Source of the DNA: Tanypteryx hageni
Lineage: Eukaryota > Arthropoda > Insecta > Odonata > Petaluridae
NCBI GenBank assembly: GCA_028673005.1
Contig: CM054116.1
Coordinates: forward strand, 79,434,572-79,498,571
Reading direction: 5' to 3'
DNA: 64,000 nt
Shown: in pieces, positions 44,188 to 56,500 of the stretch
How positions within the stretch are numbered: the stretch's first letter is position 1
Layout of the letters: each line of letters opens with the position of its first letter
Translations under genes and position numbers: made by a program
The notes under the pieces: generated by a model
Databases searched by the model: none
What the model was told of the DNA's origin: nothing
Seen by the model: only the letters and a program-made list of their open reading frames with translations

Positions 44188-44921
44188 CAGGACCGGTCAA
44201 GTACTTTCGGAGGCCCGGATGCAAGCAAGTTTTTGGGACCCCCATATGTCAAAAGAAACCTGCCACATTTTACACATTAATGTTAAAGCTTAGAGAGAAC
44301 ATGTACTTTCAGAGGTGATTAAAAAATATTGCTTGGAACAAAAAATATAAATACATTAATAAAAACAAATTACATTTTAATTACAATAATTATGACATAT
44401 GACTACTCTAATGCCATATTCTCAATAATATCAGAAAAATCACATTCTTTAACGATATCTTTTTCAATGTTTAATAAACTAAAAGCCTTTAAACGCCCAT
44501 AACACACACCCTTGAGAGAAAATAGTTTTTAATAATTTTTAATTTATTATAAGACCGCTCTGCACTTGCCACCGTTAGGAGCAAGGTCGAAAATAACCTA
44601 ATTACGGTCATAACATTGGGTAATATTTCACTAAAATTATTAGTTAATATAAATTCTAAAATCTCCTGTGCAGAATTTACATTATCTTCATTTGATATTA
44701 AAACTTTTGGTATTACTATTTCATCAATAAGCTCAAATGTCTTAATCCGACACTTCTTACAAACAATTTTATAGTGGCTGAAATGATAATTAATTTAATA
44801 AAAAAGCAAAAAATGTGTTTAACGATGTAAATATATTATTTGAACTCAACATTTGGGGCCCCCTAAAAATCGGGGGCCCGGATGCCTTGCATCCGCTGCA
44901 CCCCCCACTTGGCCGGCTCTG
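44188..44921 (-). mobile_element. Internally deleted hAT with perfect 8-bp duplication
   Basis: Ends CAGGACCGGTCAAGT and CAGAGCCGGCCAAGT (inverse of right), both followed by GGGCCC-type blocks and CCCGGATGCAAG/GATGCAAGG. Flanked by CATGTTAT at 44180-44187 and 44922-44929. The interior, read on the minus strand, holds the end of a transposase gene. Confidence 0.93.
44405..44787 (-). pseudogene. hAT (Tip100/ZMYM6-like) transposase C-terminal exon
   Basis: The minus strand reads HYKIVCKKCRIKTFELIDEI, VIPKVLISNEDNVNSAQEIL and EFILTNNFSEILPNV, then the dimerisation core LLLTVASAERSYNKLKIIKN and YFLSRV. A one-base shift near 44490 follows, then CYGRLKAFSLLNIEKDIV and a stop near 44405. TVASAERS.(N/S)KLK.IK and the closing SIE-like LLNIE helix are hallmarks of hAT ends. 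The frame is preceded by TTAATTATCATTTCAG, a good intron 3' splice site, so this may be a terminal exon kept after internal deletion. The single frameshift makes this copy non-coding. Confidence 0.8.
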
Positions 44922-44929
44922 CATGTTAT

Positions 44930-46398
44930 TATGCGATTATTAACATTAGAATGCGTATCGATTCATTAATTTAAGTTGAACGGATACGGAATTATCGAGC
45001 TCACCAGATGGCTGAAATGGAATTGAAAAACTAGGTCCCTCCCATATTTTAGGATTTAAATCGCCAATGATGATGGCAGCTTTGTTGCTGAAATTTGCAT
45101 CTTATTTTACCCAAACTTTTTATGGGTGATGGAGAAATATGGTTTTAAATAAGTTATGAAATTAAATTTGGAGTCATTTTGAAATCAAATCGCTGTCCAT
45201 TTAATATGTGCGATATATTTGAAATTTCGAAATGGTCGTTCACTATGACTAAAATCTAACATTTATTAGCACCAAAATTCTTTCGCCGATACCGCCTTGA
45301 TGCGTGTATGACCTTTACCTCATTTGAAGCTTGTAATTCAGTACAAATGCCTCTAAAACCTCTTTCTCGTTCCCGAAAAAATGTGCCACTCGGGGAGCAA
45401 GGGAGAAATTCTCCTTTGCTCTTCATCCTTCATTCGTCACTCCAGTCATCTGCGTATGAAACGGGACGACCGGTCGTAAATATCGCCACCTCCGTCGTTA
45501 TATGTACGCACACCATCCCAATGAGCCGAAATAGCGTGCTCTTGCACGAGAAGATTGCACGCACGAGCACTTCGAAAAACGCCGGTATCTCGTGTTTCCA
45601 ACCGCAACGATTCTGTCCCGCCGCCGCTGCGGTTACCAGGGGGGGAGGGGATTGGGTGCTGTGAGCACGGATTGGGTCGGACAGCTGTCGCGGGTGCACC
45701 GCATCACGTAGGATGGGATGCATGCTGCGCCCTCGCGCGCGCGTACACACACACACGCGCGCGCGTACACTAACGTGCTGAAACATCCGGTTGTAATTGG
45801 TCTGGAAATTCTCTCTTCTTTGATCGTTTCCAAATTGTTATAAAGAAGCGGCGCTTGACAAGGGCCATGGCGTAAGCTTCAGAAGAGATGGCGTGGCGGA
45901 AACGGTTGCGCAGTAAAGGAAGTGGGTTTGGATTTTTCGATTTCGATTTATCGGGGAAGCGAAGACGGTGTTAGGTTCATAAGAAGAAAGTCGAAGAGGG
46001 AAGTGTGAATAGAAGAAAGAGGGCGAGTGAATGGATTAGGGTGAATAAGGTGAACCTTTAGAATAAAACAGAGCTGTCCAATGGGATTTAGATGCTCATT
46101 TAGGTCATCGAATTCACCACAGGATGAATATGAACTGTCAACTAGTAGGACGTGCGATATTTTGAATTTAGGATTGAGGCAGTAAACCGACATCAGTCAG
46201 TCATGTCAACATTAAACTAACAAACATCTTAGTTTTGAAATGTTGACAAAATAATGTCTTATCCACTTCTCCAAGATAGTGATAAAATTAGTACTGTGGT
46301 TAATATTAGATTGCAGATGGTTTATTATGTAAAACGTTTTCCACACACCATGTTGCTAGTGGCGAACGTACTGGAAACCTATGGTATAAAACTGAGTG

Positions 46399-46400
<2 letters not shown>
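44930..46400. other. Unassigned DNA, part CpG-rich
   Basis: About 45430-45780 is CG-rich with overlapping frames on both strands and no recognisable domain. It contains an alternating purine-pyrimidine block at 45735-45772. Confidence 0.45.
45735..45772. repeat. CG/CA alternating tract, near-palindromic
   Basis: CGCGCGCGCGTACACACACA followed by CACGCGCGCGCG. Alternating purine-pyrimidine sequence of this kind favours Z-DNA. Confidence 0.8.
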
Positions 46401-46453
<53 letters not shown>

Positions 46454-46712
46454 ATGGCAACAAGGTGTTGGGATGATGAAACCCAGTGAACACTCACCAA
46501 TCGGACGACTTCAGGTTGGCGAGGCCCCGGAGATGTCGAAGCGACACACGTAAAAGAACACTAAAACACAAAACATCACAAACGTAGAAGCTTTCGGAGT
46601 TATTCCTTTATCAGCTACAGAAGTCGTCCGATTGGTGAGTGTTCACTGGATTTCCTCATCCCAACACCTTGTTGCCATCCATATATCCATTTTACCTTTC
46701 CTTTTCCGTAAG

Positions 46713-46774
<62 letters not shown>
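46401..46774. mobile_element. PLE pseudo-LTR foldback between two (TA)n arrays
   Basis: Positions about 46452-46510 (GGCAACAAGGTGTTGGGATG ... GGACGACTTC) reappear inverted at about 46620-46680. The minus-strand arm continues with the equivalent of the family A start (on the plus strand CCTTTCCTTTTCC then TTAT). (TA)n arrays at 46401-46451 and 46717-46774 enclose it. It is a relative of family A, diverged in the centre, and has no coding sequence. Confidence 0.75.
46586..46620 (-). ncRNA. Hammerhead-like motif in PLE foldback
   Basis: The minus strand reads UGUAG (stem I), CUGAUAA, an extra A, GGA-AUAAC-UCC (stem II), GAAA, GC, U-U, CUACG (stem I partner; four Watson-Crick pairs plus one U-G). 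U17 is a permitted cleavage residue. G8 is replaced by A, which should abolish or weaken activity. Confidence 0.45.
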
Positions 46775-46775
<1 letters not shown>

Positions 46776-49700
46776 CATTGCCATTGGTAAATATGTTGAA
46801 TGAATAAGAGGAGATATTTCTTTTTCCAACTGATACGGAATTTAAATACAGTTAGACGTCACCCTTTCGAATATATTTGCAAGAGAAATGGTAGTCTTCA
46901 GAGAAAAATAGATGAGCACATGTGGTGAGTGGTTACTTTCCTGGAACCTATTTATTCATTCGAATATAATATTTCAGAGCCCATTTTCTATTTGGATACC
47001 TAAAAAATGCAGGAGGGAACGCCTCTGCCTATAGCACGAATCTAACCATAGGAGGACGATTACTCCATCTATCCAACTATCATAACAAAGTAGTTTTTTG
47101 GATGCTTTTAGGGTTAGGTCGAGTTACAAGGTGTGCTGGTGAAATAAGAGAAGTCGACGCATTCAGCGAGGCTGGAATAGAAAGGGTTTTGCGGTGAAGC
47201 GGAGTGAAAGAATGCCGGAGAAACGAGGAGTTAAAAGCGGTTGTATTAAAGGGGAAACGGTTATGATGGTAAGGGAAGGAGGGTGATGGATAGTGAGATG
47301 GAAAGAAGAGGGAATGGATAGGGTGAGAGAATGCAAGGTTTTAAGCGGGCACGTACAGAGGTAGAGTGATAAGGGCGTGCAGGAAAGGAGAGACTTTGGA
47401 AGGACGGAGACACGCTACTCGACGTCCTCAGGGTTGGGAACAGGGAATGTGCAGAGGAGGATTGGTGTGGGCGTGACTCATTACTCACGGCCACCTGTCC
47501 CTCGCTATAAATTAAACACTCGCATTTCCATCTCCCCTTCCAACGACTCCGAACTCTGTGTACCGGTCATACTCCCCCCTCCTCCTCCTGCTCCACACAT
47601 CGCACTAATGCATCCAGTCGCAGGAGCCGCACAAACACACTCGCATATGCGTGAACTCCTGTCGTTTGCCCGCCCATTGCCACTGGGAATTTTAGCGAAT
47701 ACAGTTAAAAATTCTGCTAGAGTGGCTTGAGATGTTTTCTCGGAATCAGATCTGATGGGAATATCGCTCATTATTAGGAAAAGCATTATTTCATATTCCT
47801 ATACTCATAAATGTGTCTGCTCTTTTATTTTACGCCTAGGTAAGTGAAAGTATGGTAGCATATACGCGAACTTTTTTCAAAACTGTAGTTTTTATTTTAC
47901 TTTGGAACATCAATAAATTAGTGTATGGTTCGTCACTTATATTTAACAAAAATTCTTGACTGTTACATGTTAGTAATTTGTGCGTGATTATATCATAAAG
48001 GCGTCATATTTCTTATCTTAATCCTACGGGGTAGGTAGATCTTTCCATGGCGTAATTATAATTTTGAATTGTCTTGTCACAATATTTAGCAAGCGGTTAA
48101 TATGGTAATTTATACCTTGTTTTGTTGACCTAAGCAATTAATATTGGACCACGGAGAAACAACCCTTGTCATCACGAGCCTTAAATTCATCATATCTATA
48201 TCGTAGATTTTATCATTTAATAAATAAGGATCTTAACATGTGTAGTACACGACTACGATTATGAAAGAAAACGGTTTATAATCTTCTCCTACTAAGGAAA
48301 TAGTTTTATCACCATTTCTAGCGGTGTGCGCACATTTTTTGGAGCTAATTTCGTTACCATGGCTTCAACCAAGTCTGGAGACCAGATTTAGGAATTAATC
48401 GACTTAAGGTTTACAGGATTATTTTTATTTTCAGAAAAATGAAAATAAACTAAAAACATTTATAAGTCCTATCAAATACATAACAAAGCTATATATTTGG
48501 ACTCGTCTCTACTGATACGTAGATTATAATCTCACTTTCTCCCTCTGAATATTTGTTAATGTCCTATGCCAATGGAGTTAAATATAAGAATGAGAAAAGC
48601 GCTTATAATTCAAAAGTTTTTCATTCTTTTACGATCATGTATTGCGGTATTACTTGGCAGCGCAACTTTTAGTTTTTTAAGCTGCTTGCCGTCAACACTG
48701 AAGTCATGGGTTCGATTTATTTTATTCATTTGATTAATACGGGAATGAGTGTAGTGCATTAATCATTCACATATTAAAATTACTTAGTAGTTCGAGACTT
48801 GAAGAAACGTACGTTTAAAAGAACGAAATTTTATTTTCCTGCCCTTGATTTTTATTACGCGTCGAATCGATCATCAAATTAGTTTTTAACGCAAAAATTT
48901 GACGCATTATTCAATGAAAATCTGTGGTCGTCAAAGTGATTTGCGTTGATGCTGGTTTCGTGTAATTATGTACGATTGACTTTGATAATAACTTCGCGTC
49001 GCATCTGCCGACATATTAATAGAATTTTGGCCATGTTTTGAAGTTTAAACAAGGCCTTGGTTACGATAAACAATACGTTGGTAACAAAATAATCAAATAT
49101 TCAGTTTTTCGTTGATATTACGTTAATGAAGTCAGATTTAGTGATTTAAATTGCTGTACTTTTGAAAGTGTTTGAGGAAAATTTCTGCGCAAGCAGAAAA
49201 CCTTTTTAATCTTTGACTGAAAACAAAAAATTAAAATTTATATAATTTTTCTTTAATGAAATCACGTACCACCAACGAGTACATGTTATCTAAAATATTG
49301 AAATAATTTCCAATTGAATAAAGAAGCAATCGGAAGGTAATATGTCATTTGCATGCGTCAAAATATCTCAATAACAATTGTCTCACACAGATAAAACGCA
49401 TAAAAAGTAAATGAAATGAGTTACATTCGGCCCGATAATGAGATAGTATCTCTTTACTTTGCAGAAACGTGTTCAGGCGATATTTATAGCATTTCACGTC
49501 AAAAATAATTCCTTCAGAAAATGTTTCTTCAAATATATTTCACGCTGAATTATCTTGCAGAAATTATGCCGCGGCATTTAATCTCGAAGGTTACCTTCCG
49601 AACGTCTCGAACCTAACCTAATCTCTCTGGTTTTAATTTCCTAACGAAAATAACGTAGAAAAATGCTGTCTGGTGTATCGCGAGTTTTTGTCTTTAGAGA

Positions 49701-51684
49701 GTCATACAACAAATCCGTGTCTCTCTCGGTGGTTCCATTTAGCCCGTCCTCTCCACACGGGAGTACCTCTCTCTTTTTATCCCGGGGTGATGGATTAATG
49801 CGGCCACTCTCTCTCTCTCTCCCGTCCCTTTTACCTTTCCCTGCGCCTCATCGCTCTTCTTCCCCTCCTTCCACATCTCACGCGTCCTATCCAGGATGAG
49901 GAACAACTTTACTGAGAAGGGCACGATGTGGTAGGCGGAATGTTTAATTTTTGTCGCCAATTTGGACGGATTCATGTCGCAACGTAACTCTAAACTCGAG
50001 ATTAAACGTGTAGTGCTTTCGAGCTCAAGAGTAGGCTTGTGGTCTTTAAATCTCCCTTCGGGCAAGGTCGGTAGGCAGCAAAATGTTGATTGCGTAGCTG
50101 CTAATAACTGACGTTTTATGTCCGTGTAGGAGTTACTTCTTCAATAATATTCCTTCGCAGTTTTAATAGACGGTATTTTTTACAAGATAACGAAGGTATT
50201 AACAGTGATTGCTTTGGCAGAAATATTAATTATTTGGCAGTTATAGCTTATTTGATAGTATAAAATAAGATATTTTATTTATCTGGATAACATTTGATAA
50301 GCGAGAAGCTTCGTCCTTTCAGTTAGGTATTAAGATATTACCCATTTAACTTATTAATATGGAGAAGTTGAACGGTTAGCAGGAGCGAACAAATGATTTT
50401 TATTTTAAAATACTAAAATTCTCGTACTAAACATCAATTCGTATAATTTTATTAGTTTAATCCCTTGCCATACATTTGAAATTTTGAGGCAGAGAAGTCT
50501 CGCTTTATATAAAGAGGTCTTATGTAAGTATATTTATAGCGCGCTCTCTCTCTCTCTCTCTCCCTCTAGCTTCCCCACTGCAATGGATAACATTTGTATG
50601 GGAAGCCCTCCATATCCCGGTTACTCATGCATTTCATCGTTCAATGAGAGCAAGTTTCTACCCATTCATAAAGAAATTTCTCAACGGGAAACAGTTCTCT
50701 TTTCAAAGTACCCTAAAATTTTTGCTCTCTTAATAATTTGGGTCGCCAATCTTGCGAATGTAGCAGCATTGAAATTGGCTCCTTTCATGATGTTTTTTTG
50801 GCATTTATGCGACCAAGAAAATATTCAATTCTTATTGAAGTACAAGCGATATAAATTGTATATGCTCTCAAAAGAAAAATAATACTTCTTTTTGAAAATG
50901 ATAAAGTATTCTTTGAATTAAAAATGTTCATGAATATTGAGGTAAACACTTCATAATGTAACTTTTAGAGATATCTTGTTTACTTCTGCGGAATTTTTAA
51001 AAGATTCAATTTTCGACTGTTGCTATCTCTTAAGGTGATCTAGTTCGCCATTGATGCGAAGGACTTACGACGTTGATAAATGGAGAATGTTTGTTATTAA
51101 ATTGCTGGATGAAGAAAGGGAAGCGATAAAGTCAATAACTTCTCTGGAAATTGTTGAGCGATGCACTAAACAGTGATTTATGTTTGAATAACATGGGGAT
51201 GGTGGGAGTCTTAAGGGTTTATTTCAGACATGCGGGAGGAGGCTACGTAAGGGGAAGGTTATAAGTTATCTCAAGCTTATTTGACTTGGCAGAAAGCCGA
51301 TAGGATATGAACTTGAAGGAGAGAGAGCAATTTGCGGTGAAGTGCAAAATCCGAGGCGACTTTTCTTTCGTGTCCCAAAATATTGGGTAATTATCACGAA
51401 TTTTTCGAATTCACAGACGAAAGCTTAAAAACAAACCAAATTTTGGTTGTTTTTTCTGTCGCGGAAATACATTTTAAATAAAATTAATTTTGGAAAGGAA
51501 ACGTTGCCATTTCCTGACAATTTGGTGAGTATTTTGAGAATTTAATCAAAAAGAAATTTCAGTGTAGATACAAACTTGAAGTTCGGCGTGCCCGTCGTGT
51601 AAAAAAGGCTGAATGCTTCAAGAACAAGCACATAAAAAAATACTTGCCTTAGGTGCCTCCAATAGCAGTAACAAGGTGATAAAA
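46775..51684. other. Unassigned DNA
   Basis: Nearly 5 kb without a recognisable gene or element. CT repeats occur at about 49808-49822 and 50543-50568. Confidence 0.5.
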
Positions 51685-51729
51685 AAACCAGATGCACATT
51701 TCGGCTACTAAGCAGCCGTCTTCAGTGGT
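51685..51729 (-). ncRNA. Well-formed type I hammerhead-like motif
   Basis: On the minus strand: ACCA (stem I), CUGAAGA (core, N7 = A), an extra C, GGCU-GCUUAGU-AGCC (stem II), GAA, AUG-UG-CAU (stem III, 3 bp), C17, UGGU (stem I partner). Every conserved core residue is present and all three helices pair. The only departure from the textbook fold is one nucleotide between A9 and stem II. About 15 bases downstream on the same strand is CACCTTGTTACTGC, resembling the complement of the PLE pseudo-LTR word GGCAACAAGGTG, so it is probably the end of another PLE family. Confidence 0.62.
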
Positions 51730-52955
51730 AATTGGCAGAGGATAGATTCTAAAAGAATAATTCTTTGTTGAAGGTTACCTGTTCGTATGGACCATCAAAC
51801 TGGGAAAAAGCTCAGAGATCATTGCAATCTGCAATAAGATTTGAGTGCCTGCAAGGGTGACGTTCCACGCTACTAAACGGCGGGTGCATCTGCGATGCTA
51901 GTTTTACGGGCAATTACAAATTCATGAGCTAACTCACCCGTTGTTGTACGTGGTGCCGTATTTTCGTAATTGACCTCAGATTCTCTGGGTCAGTAAATGA
52001 ACTGCTTTGGAAAATTGCCTATGACACGTCGATTTTTCTTCTATAAAAAACTTGAAAAAATATTTAACATTATAGTGGAAATATTGTGCTGATACGGAGC
52101 ACGAAGAATTAGGTTTAAATGGATATTATATTACAAATAATTAACGAAAAGCTCATAATGTTAATGAACCGGAACAATCACATTTATGAGAGGTAAGGGA
52201 ACTCGGAGTGCATATACTTAACATCCGCCAAATGATTGTAACTGGAACGGCTGTATTAGCATTGGTGGGAATGAGATCTCTAATTTTCGATATGCTAATG
52301 ACGCCACATTATCGGCAATCGATTAAAACGAACTTTTAGAATTACTTGCCTAATTAGAAAAGATGAGTCGGGTATGTTGACTACAAATAAATCGTGGAAA
52401 TACCAAAATGATGACAATTTATCGCGAGAATATTGTTAGATAAGAAGACTAGGTAGATGTGACGTCCTGGTCCTTCTTTCGGCCACCAGACATTTTTTGG
52501 TGGCAGCATTAAAATATTCTGGTGACTGCATGCTGCCAAATTTTCCGCACTTGAGAATCATTGATCTAGAATGTACAATAGACAATAATTTAGGCTGTAA
52601 ATAAGGAATACGCCGTAGGATACAGATGGCCAGAAATCCGACTTCCAAACTGCAGAAAGTTGGAAAGATCGAGACATCAAACATAACAAAAAACTATACT
52701 AGTCAAAACGTTGGCATTCTCAATTTGTCTGCATGAAAGTGAGATCTGGACTGTCCAAGTCAGCGATAGGAAGCGCATAGATGCATTTGAGTTGTGGTTC
52801 TGGGGCGGATTCTCCTTTTGCCATCCTGAATGAGATACAAGTGGGCCAGCATCTTTTGATTATAGTGTATGCTCGCTTTTTAAAATTATTTGGGAACGTC
52901 TTTTGCCCGAATGAAACCAATATAGAAAAGTTTGTTTTGTTATGTAAGGTAAATG
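51730..52955. other. Unassigned DNA
   Basis: Could hold the rest of the PLE whose end is at 51685-51729, but no RT or GIY-YIG motif is readable. Confidence 0.45.
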
Positions 52956-52959
52956 GAAA

Positions 52960-53068
52960 AATATTCCATGGATGTGCATCCAAACGCTGGATAGATCAAG
53001 TTAAAGAAGCTCTAGAAACTACATCTGAAAGAATGAATGAAGAGAAACCAGTACAGAATCGCCGGTAA
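52960..53068 (+). pseudogene. Possible LINE ORF2 C-terminal fragment
   Basis: The frame reads HGCASKRWIDQVKEALETTS then ERMNEEKPVQNRR and stop. RW(I/L)D.VKE.L.........vqnR is a common closing motif of RTE- and Jockey-type LINE proteins. The matching upstream domains are not recognisable, so the call is tentative. Confidence 0.45.
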
Positions 53069-53164
53069 TCGGACCACTATCACAGCTGCCGATGATTGAA
53101 CTCTTGCCAAGGTGATCACAACGCTTCTGTAAAGAAGGAGACTATCGGGAAAAGAAATTCGTGT

Positions 53165-53528
53165 TTCTGAGAATTTATTCCGTGTAACATCAAAGCATTG
53201 CAAGAGTAAGATATTTTATAATTGTAGCCGTCGAATAATGCAAAAACGGAGAAATTCGGTCCATATTTTCGTATTTTAATAAATTAAAGAAATACACCTA
53301 GCACCTTTAAAAATCGAAACTACTGTGTAAACATATGGAAATCGTCTTCCGGAGTCGAATCCGGGACACTTCCGTAAACGAAAATAGTTTTCCCGTGATC
53401 TCCTAGTTGGCAGAAACAAAATGGTGTTTACAGCATTTCTGTATGACAAACGGTTCAAGAGATAAAAGGGGGGCAGACGGACAGACGGACGGACAGACTG
53501 ACAGACATTGATTAATTATATATAAAGA
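53165..53528 (-). mobile_element. Helitron 5' region, family H4, copy 1
   Basis: On the minus strand it starts A|TC, TTTATATATAATTAATCAATG, a (GTCT/GTCC)n stretch, and runs with homology to 60208-60560 (shared words TTTCTGCCAACTAGGAGA, TATGTTTACACAG, TCCGTTTTT). The 3' end with CTAG was not found. Confidence 0.62.
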
Positions 53529-56500
53529 TTTTTTCAGAAAATTGGAAAAGCGGCGATAATGGTAACCTGTATAATGATAATCTTGTAAATATCGTGGGGT
53601 GGTATCTAGTTGTACTAGCCCACAAAGAGAATTTTCAAAATCTTTTCACACGAATGCGCATGTTCCATAGTTCTCTCGGGAGACGGTCTTTTTCTGCGCA
53701 TAGGCTTTTGATCGAAGACTAACAATTAATATCCGAATTGCTTTTGTCCCATATCCTTTGAAGTGCCCCTACCGCCCGGCCAGTTCTAGGCCTCTTCTTT
53801 CTTTCTCCTTCGTATTTTCTCCGCCTCCGGCTAACGTTGTCTGTCCCTCACTATGCTCCCTACTTTTAGCTACCTTACTTTCTACCTTCATCCTCCCATC
53901 ATTCTCCTCTCTCTTTATCTCTCACCTACACCTCCTTCAGCCTCATTCATGCCCCATCCCGTTCTCTTTTCGTCCCAAATCCTCTTCCTTCGTCGCCTCC
54001 ACCTCTCTCTCTCTTACTCTCTCTTACTCTCTCTACCCGTATCTTCACTTCCACTCGATCGCTCACCGTTCTCGCTAACGCGGTTCCTCCCGCATCCCAT
54101 TTTTTTCTCACCCTTCCCCTCTTGCACCGGTCTTACTCGCATATCGCCTCCCAAGGATGGAGCACGCTCCTATCCCTTTTTACTCTACTCCTCCCGCTTC
54201 CTTTGTATCCCTAAAAACCTCTCTTCTGAATCGGTCTCTTCTTCTCCAGCGTGGAAAAACTTTTGAGCTGAGGTTTATATGATTCACTCTTTTCTATTTC
54301 TCCAAATCTCGCTCTATTTCTCTGTTTCTACTTTCTCCGAAATATCTTCCACACGGAGGATGGATGTTTCCCGTCGATCTGGCGGAGAGCGCCTGTGACG
54401 CATCGTGCCTCTTTGGTGTAACTTGACTTTTGAAAGTCTTATCACACACTTTAGTCGCCCATGTTATCATTCTGTAAAGTAGAATTCCGACTTCAATGAA
54501 TTTGTTTCTTCTCGAAAGTAAAAATCCATCTAGCGATCTATGGTAACTTTTTGGTTGATTATTTAATGAAAGATCGAATTTTGATGTTAGTTATGCTGGA
54601 TTGCATGCTGTTTCCCTCCGTTCGTCCACTGTATATCATGATTTTCGTAAAGCCAGAATATAATATCTACGTAATGATGCATTTGCGTATAGACTGCATA
54701 CTGGGTGATAAGATTCGTCTTATAGAAAACAGGAATCAAGAACTGGCTTCTGTTTTGACTAAAATAAAATGAGTACAAAGCTCATACCGTGAAAGATTTG
54801 TACAACTAAGTTTTAGCTAGATTTTAGCTTATTTTCATTTAGCTTAGAAGAAGAATAGTGCTGAAACTTGAAGGATCAATATTTGTAGTACAGTAAAAAC
54901 AAAACGATATTATAACAAATTTTCTAAGTTTGAGAGCAAGCGGACCGTAGAATCAATATAATATAAGAAATGTATTTTTATGAATTTCTCGGTTCATAAC
55001 GAATAATTCGTGTTTGAATAAGGGGGTTAGGTTTCTTCTATAGTATTGTATCTCCGCGCATCATTATTAAAATTTCTTTTTAAATATAGCTATATTGCTC
55101 GGTATTCTTAATAAAATTTTAATGAGCTCAAGATTCATCCTCTGTCAAAATGTTTATTATAGATAAGAGAACGCGAAAAATCCTCGGTAATTTTTACCTA
55201 TTTTGCAACAAAGTTGTTTTGTTCGAACACTCCATTTTACGACGCGTCTTTTCCACCTTCGAAACGCAATAACAGAATTTAAAAAAGCGTTTCTTCTTAT
55301 TTTTATACAACTGGCATCACGAGAAGCTCCTGCCATGGCGTTTCGTAATGGGTTTTCACCTCGCGCTTCATAACTCCTCCCATTAGCCTCTCCTCACCCT
55401 CTCGCGAGCCATAAAACAGGAAACGAAGGCTTAAGGTGTAAGTGGTTGAGAAAGGAGCAAGGGAAGAGGTGGGAGCGAGATGAGAAATTGGGCTCCACTC
55501 CACCCCGACGAGCCAAGCCAAGTTCCATGAAAGGAGAGAGTCTAGGGTTCGAATACATTCTGTTCGGTCTAACGCTCTCGGATCGAAGTACAAGTCCGAT
55601 TTATAGCGTCCTTTTGTTTCAGCAATGGTGAACCAAAGGTCGACTCATTGCTATCGATTTCCGAGTTTGCAGTCGCCGTGAGAGAATTATTGCCCACGCT
55701 TTCTATTATTTTTGCTACCGGAGATGTATTTAAACGCTATTACATTGATTCTGACGTCCATAAAATGACGAACAAAAGAGGGCCTTTTCCTTCAGTAAGG
55801 TTTTCTGTTTTTAGTGCGTACGGGATGCTAATATTTTTTATCGTGATGAGCATTTTTCCTATTGATCGTTTTATATGAGAAATGTGTGAACAAACTCTTT
55901 TTAAATATATATTTTTTAGTTTTTATATTATGTAGTTTATAGCCTCCGTATTGTGTTAATTTAACAATAAAAGCAAATTACATAAAGCGCTTTTTTCTTG
56001 TTTTAGGATTATGACGTCGTCATAAGATTTTTAACTTCGGTTTAGATCGACGACTTTGTAACACAGGCTATAACTTTCTTTTATAAGCATTATATAAATT
56101 GTATGTAAGAATATATTTGCCATTTAAAAGCAGTGGACTCGTTGATATTTACAGTAAAATTTTATCTTTTTTCGATTAGATTCCCTTTTCGCTTTTATTC
56201 GACATAGATTTGAATTCTGCTTCCGAAATATATAAACCTCAAGTCTTTATACTTAATATTACTGCACACTCCAATGAGGTGGCCATGGTATCTGACAATT
56301 CTCATTTTTGAAAAGTTGGGTTTTTCGTATTAATAACGGGTTTTCCAGAAAATTCGGTACGTAAATGAATTTTCACGGTAACCAAAATGAACTTCATTCT
56401 TTTGCTAATACAACCGTTTTGATTCCGAGTTCGAATCTTGATTTTAACTAATATTAAAATGCAAATTTGTAATGCCCGAAACTGATTCCATTGCTTTTAT

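Noticed and set aside
45308..45833. Overlapping 118-codon frames on both strands in CpG-rich DNA
   Set aside because: No domain on either strand; both depend on CG-rich composition and repeats.
5885..46774. Search for a CRISPR array, given the many short repeats
   Set aside because: The repeats are (TA)n microsatellites and transposon ends without regular spacers, in eukaryote-type DNA.
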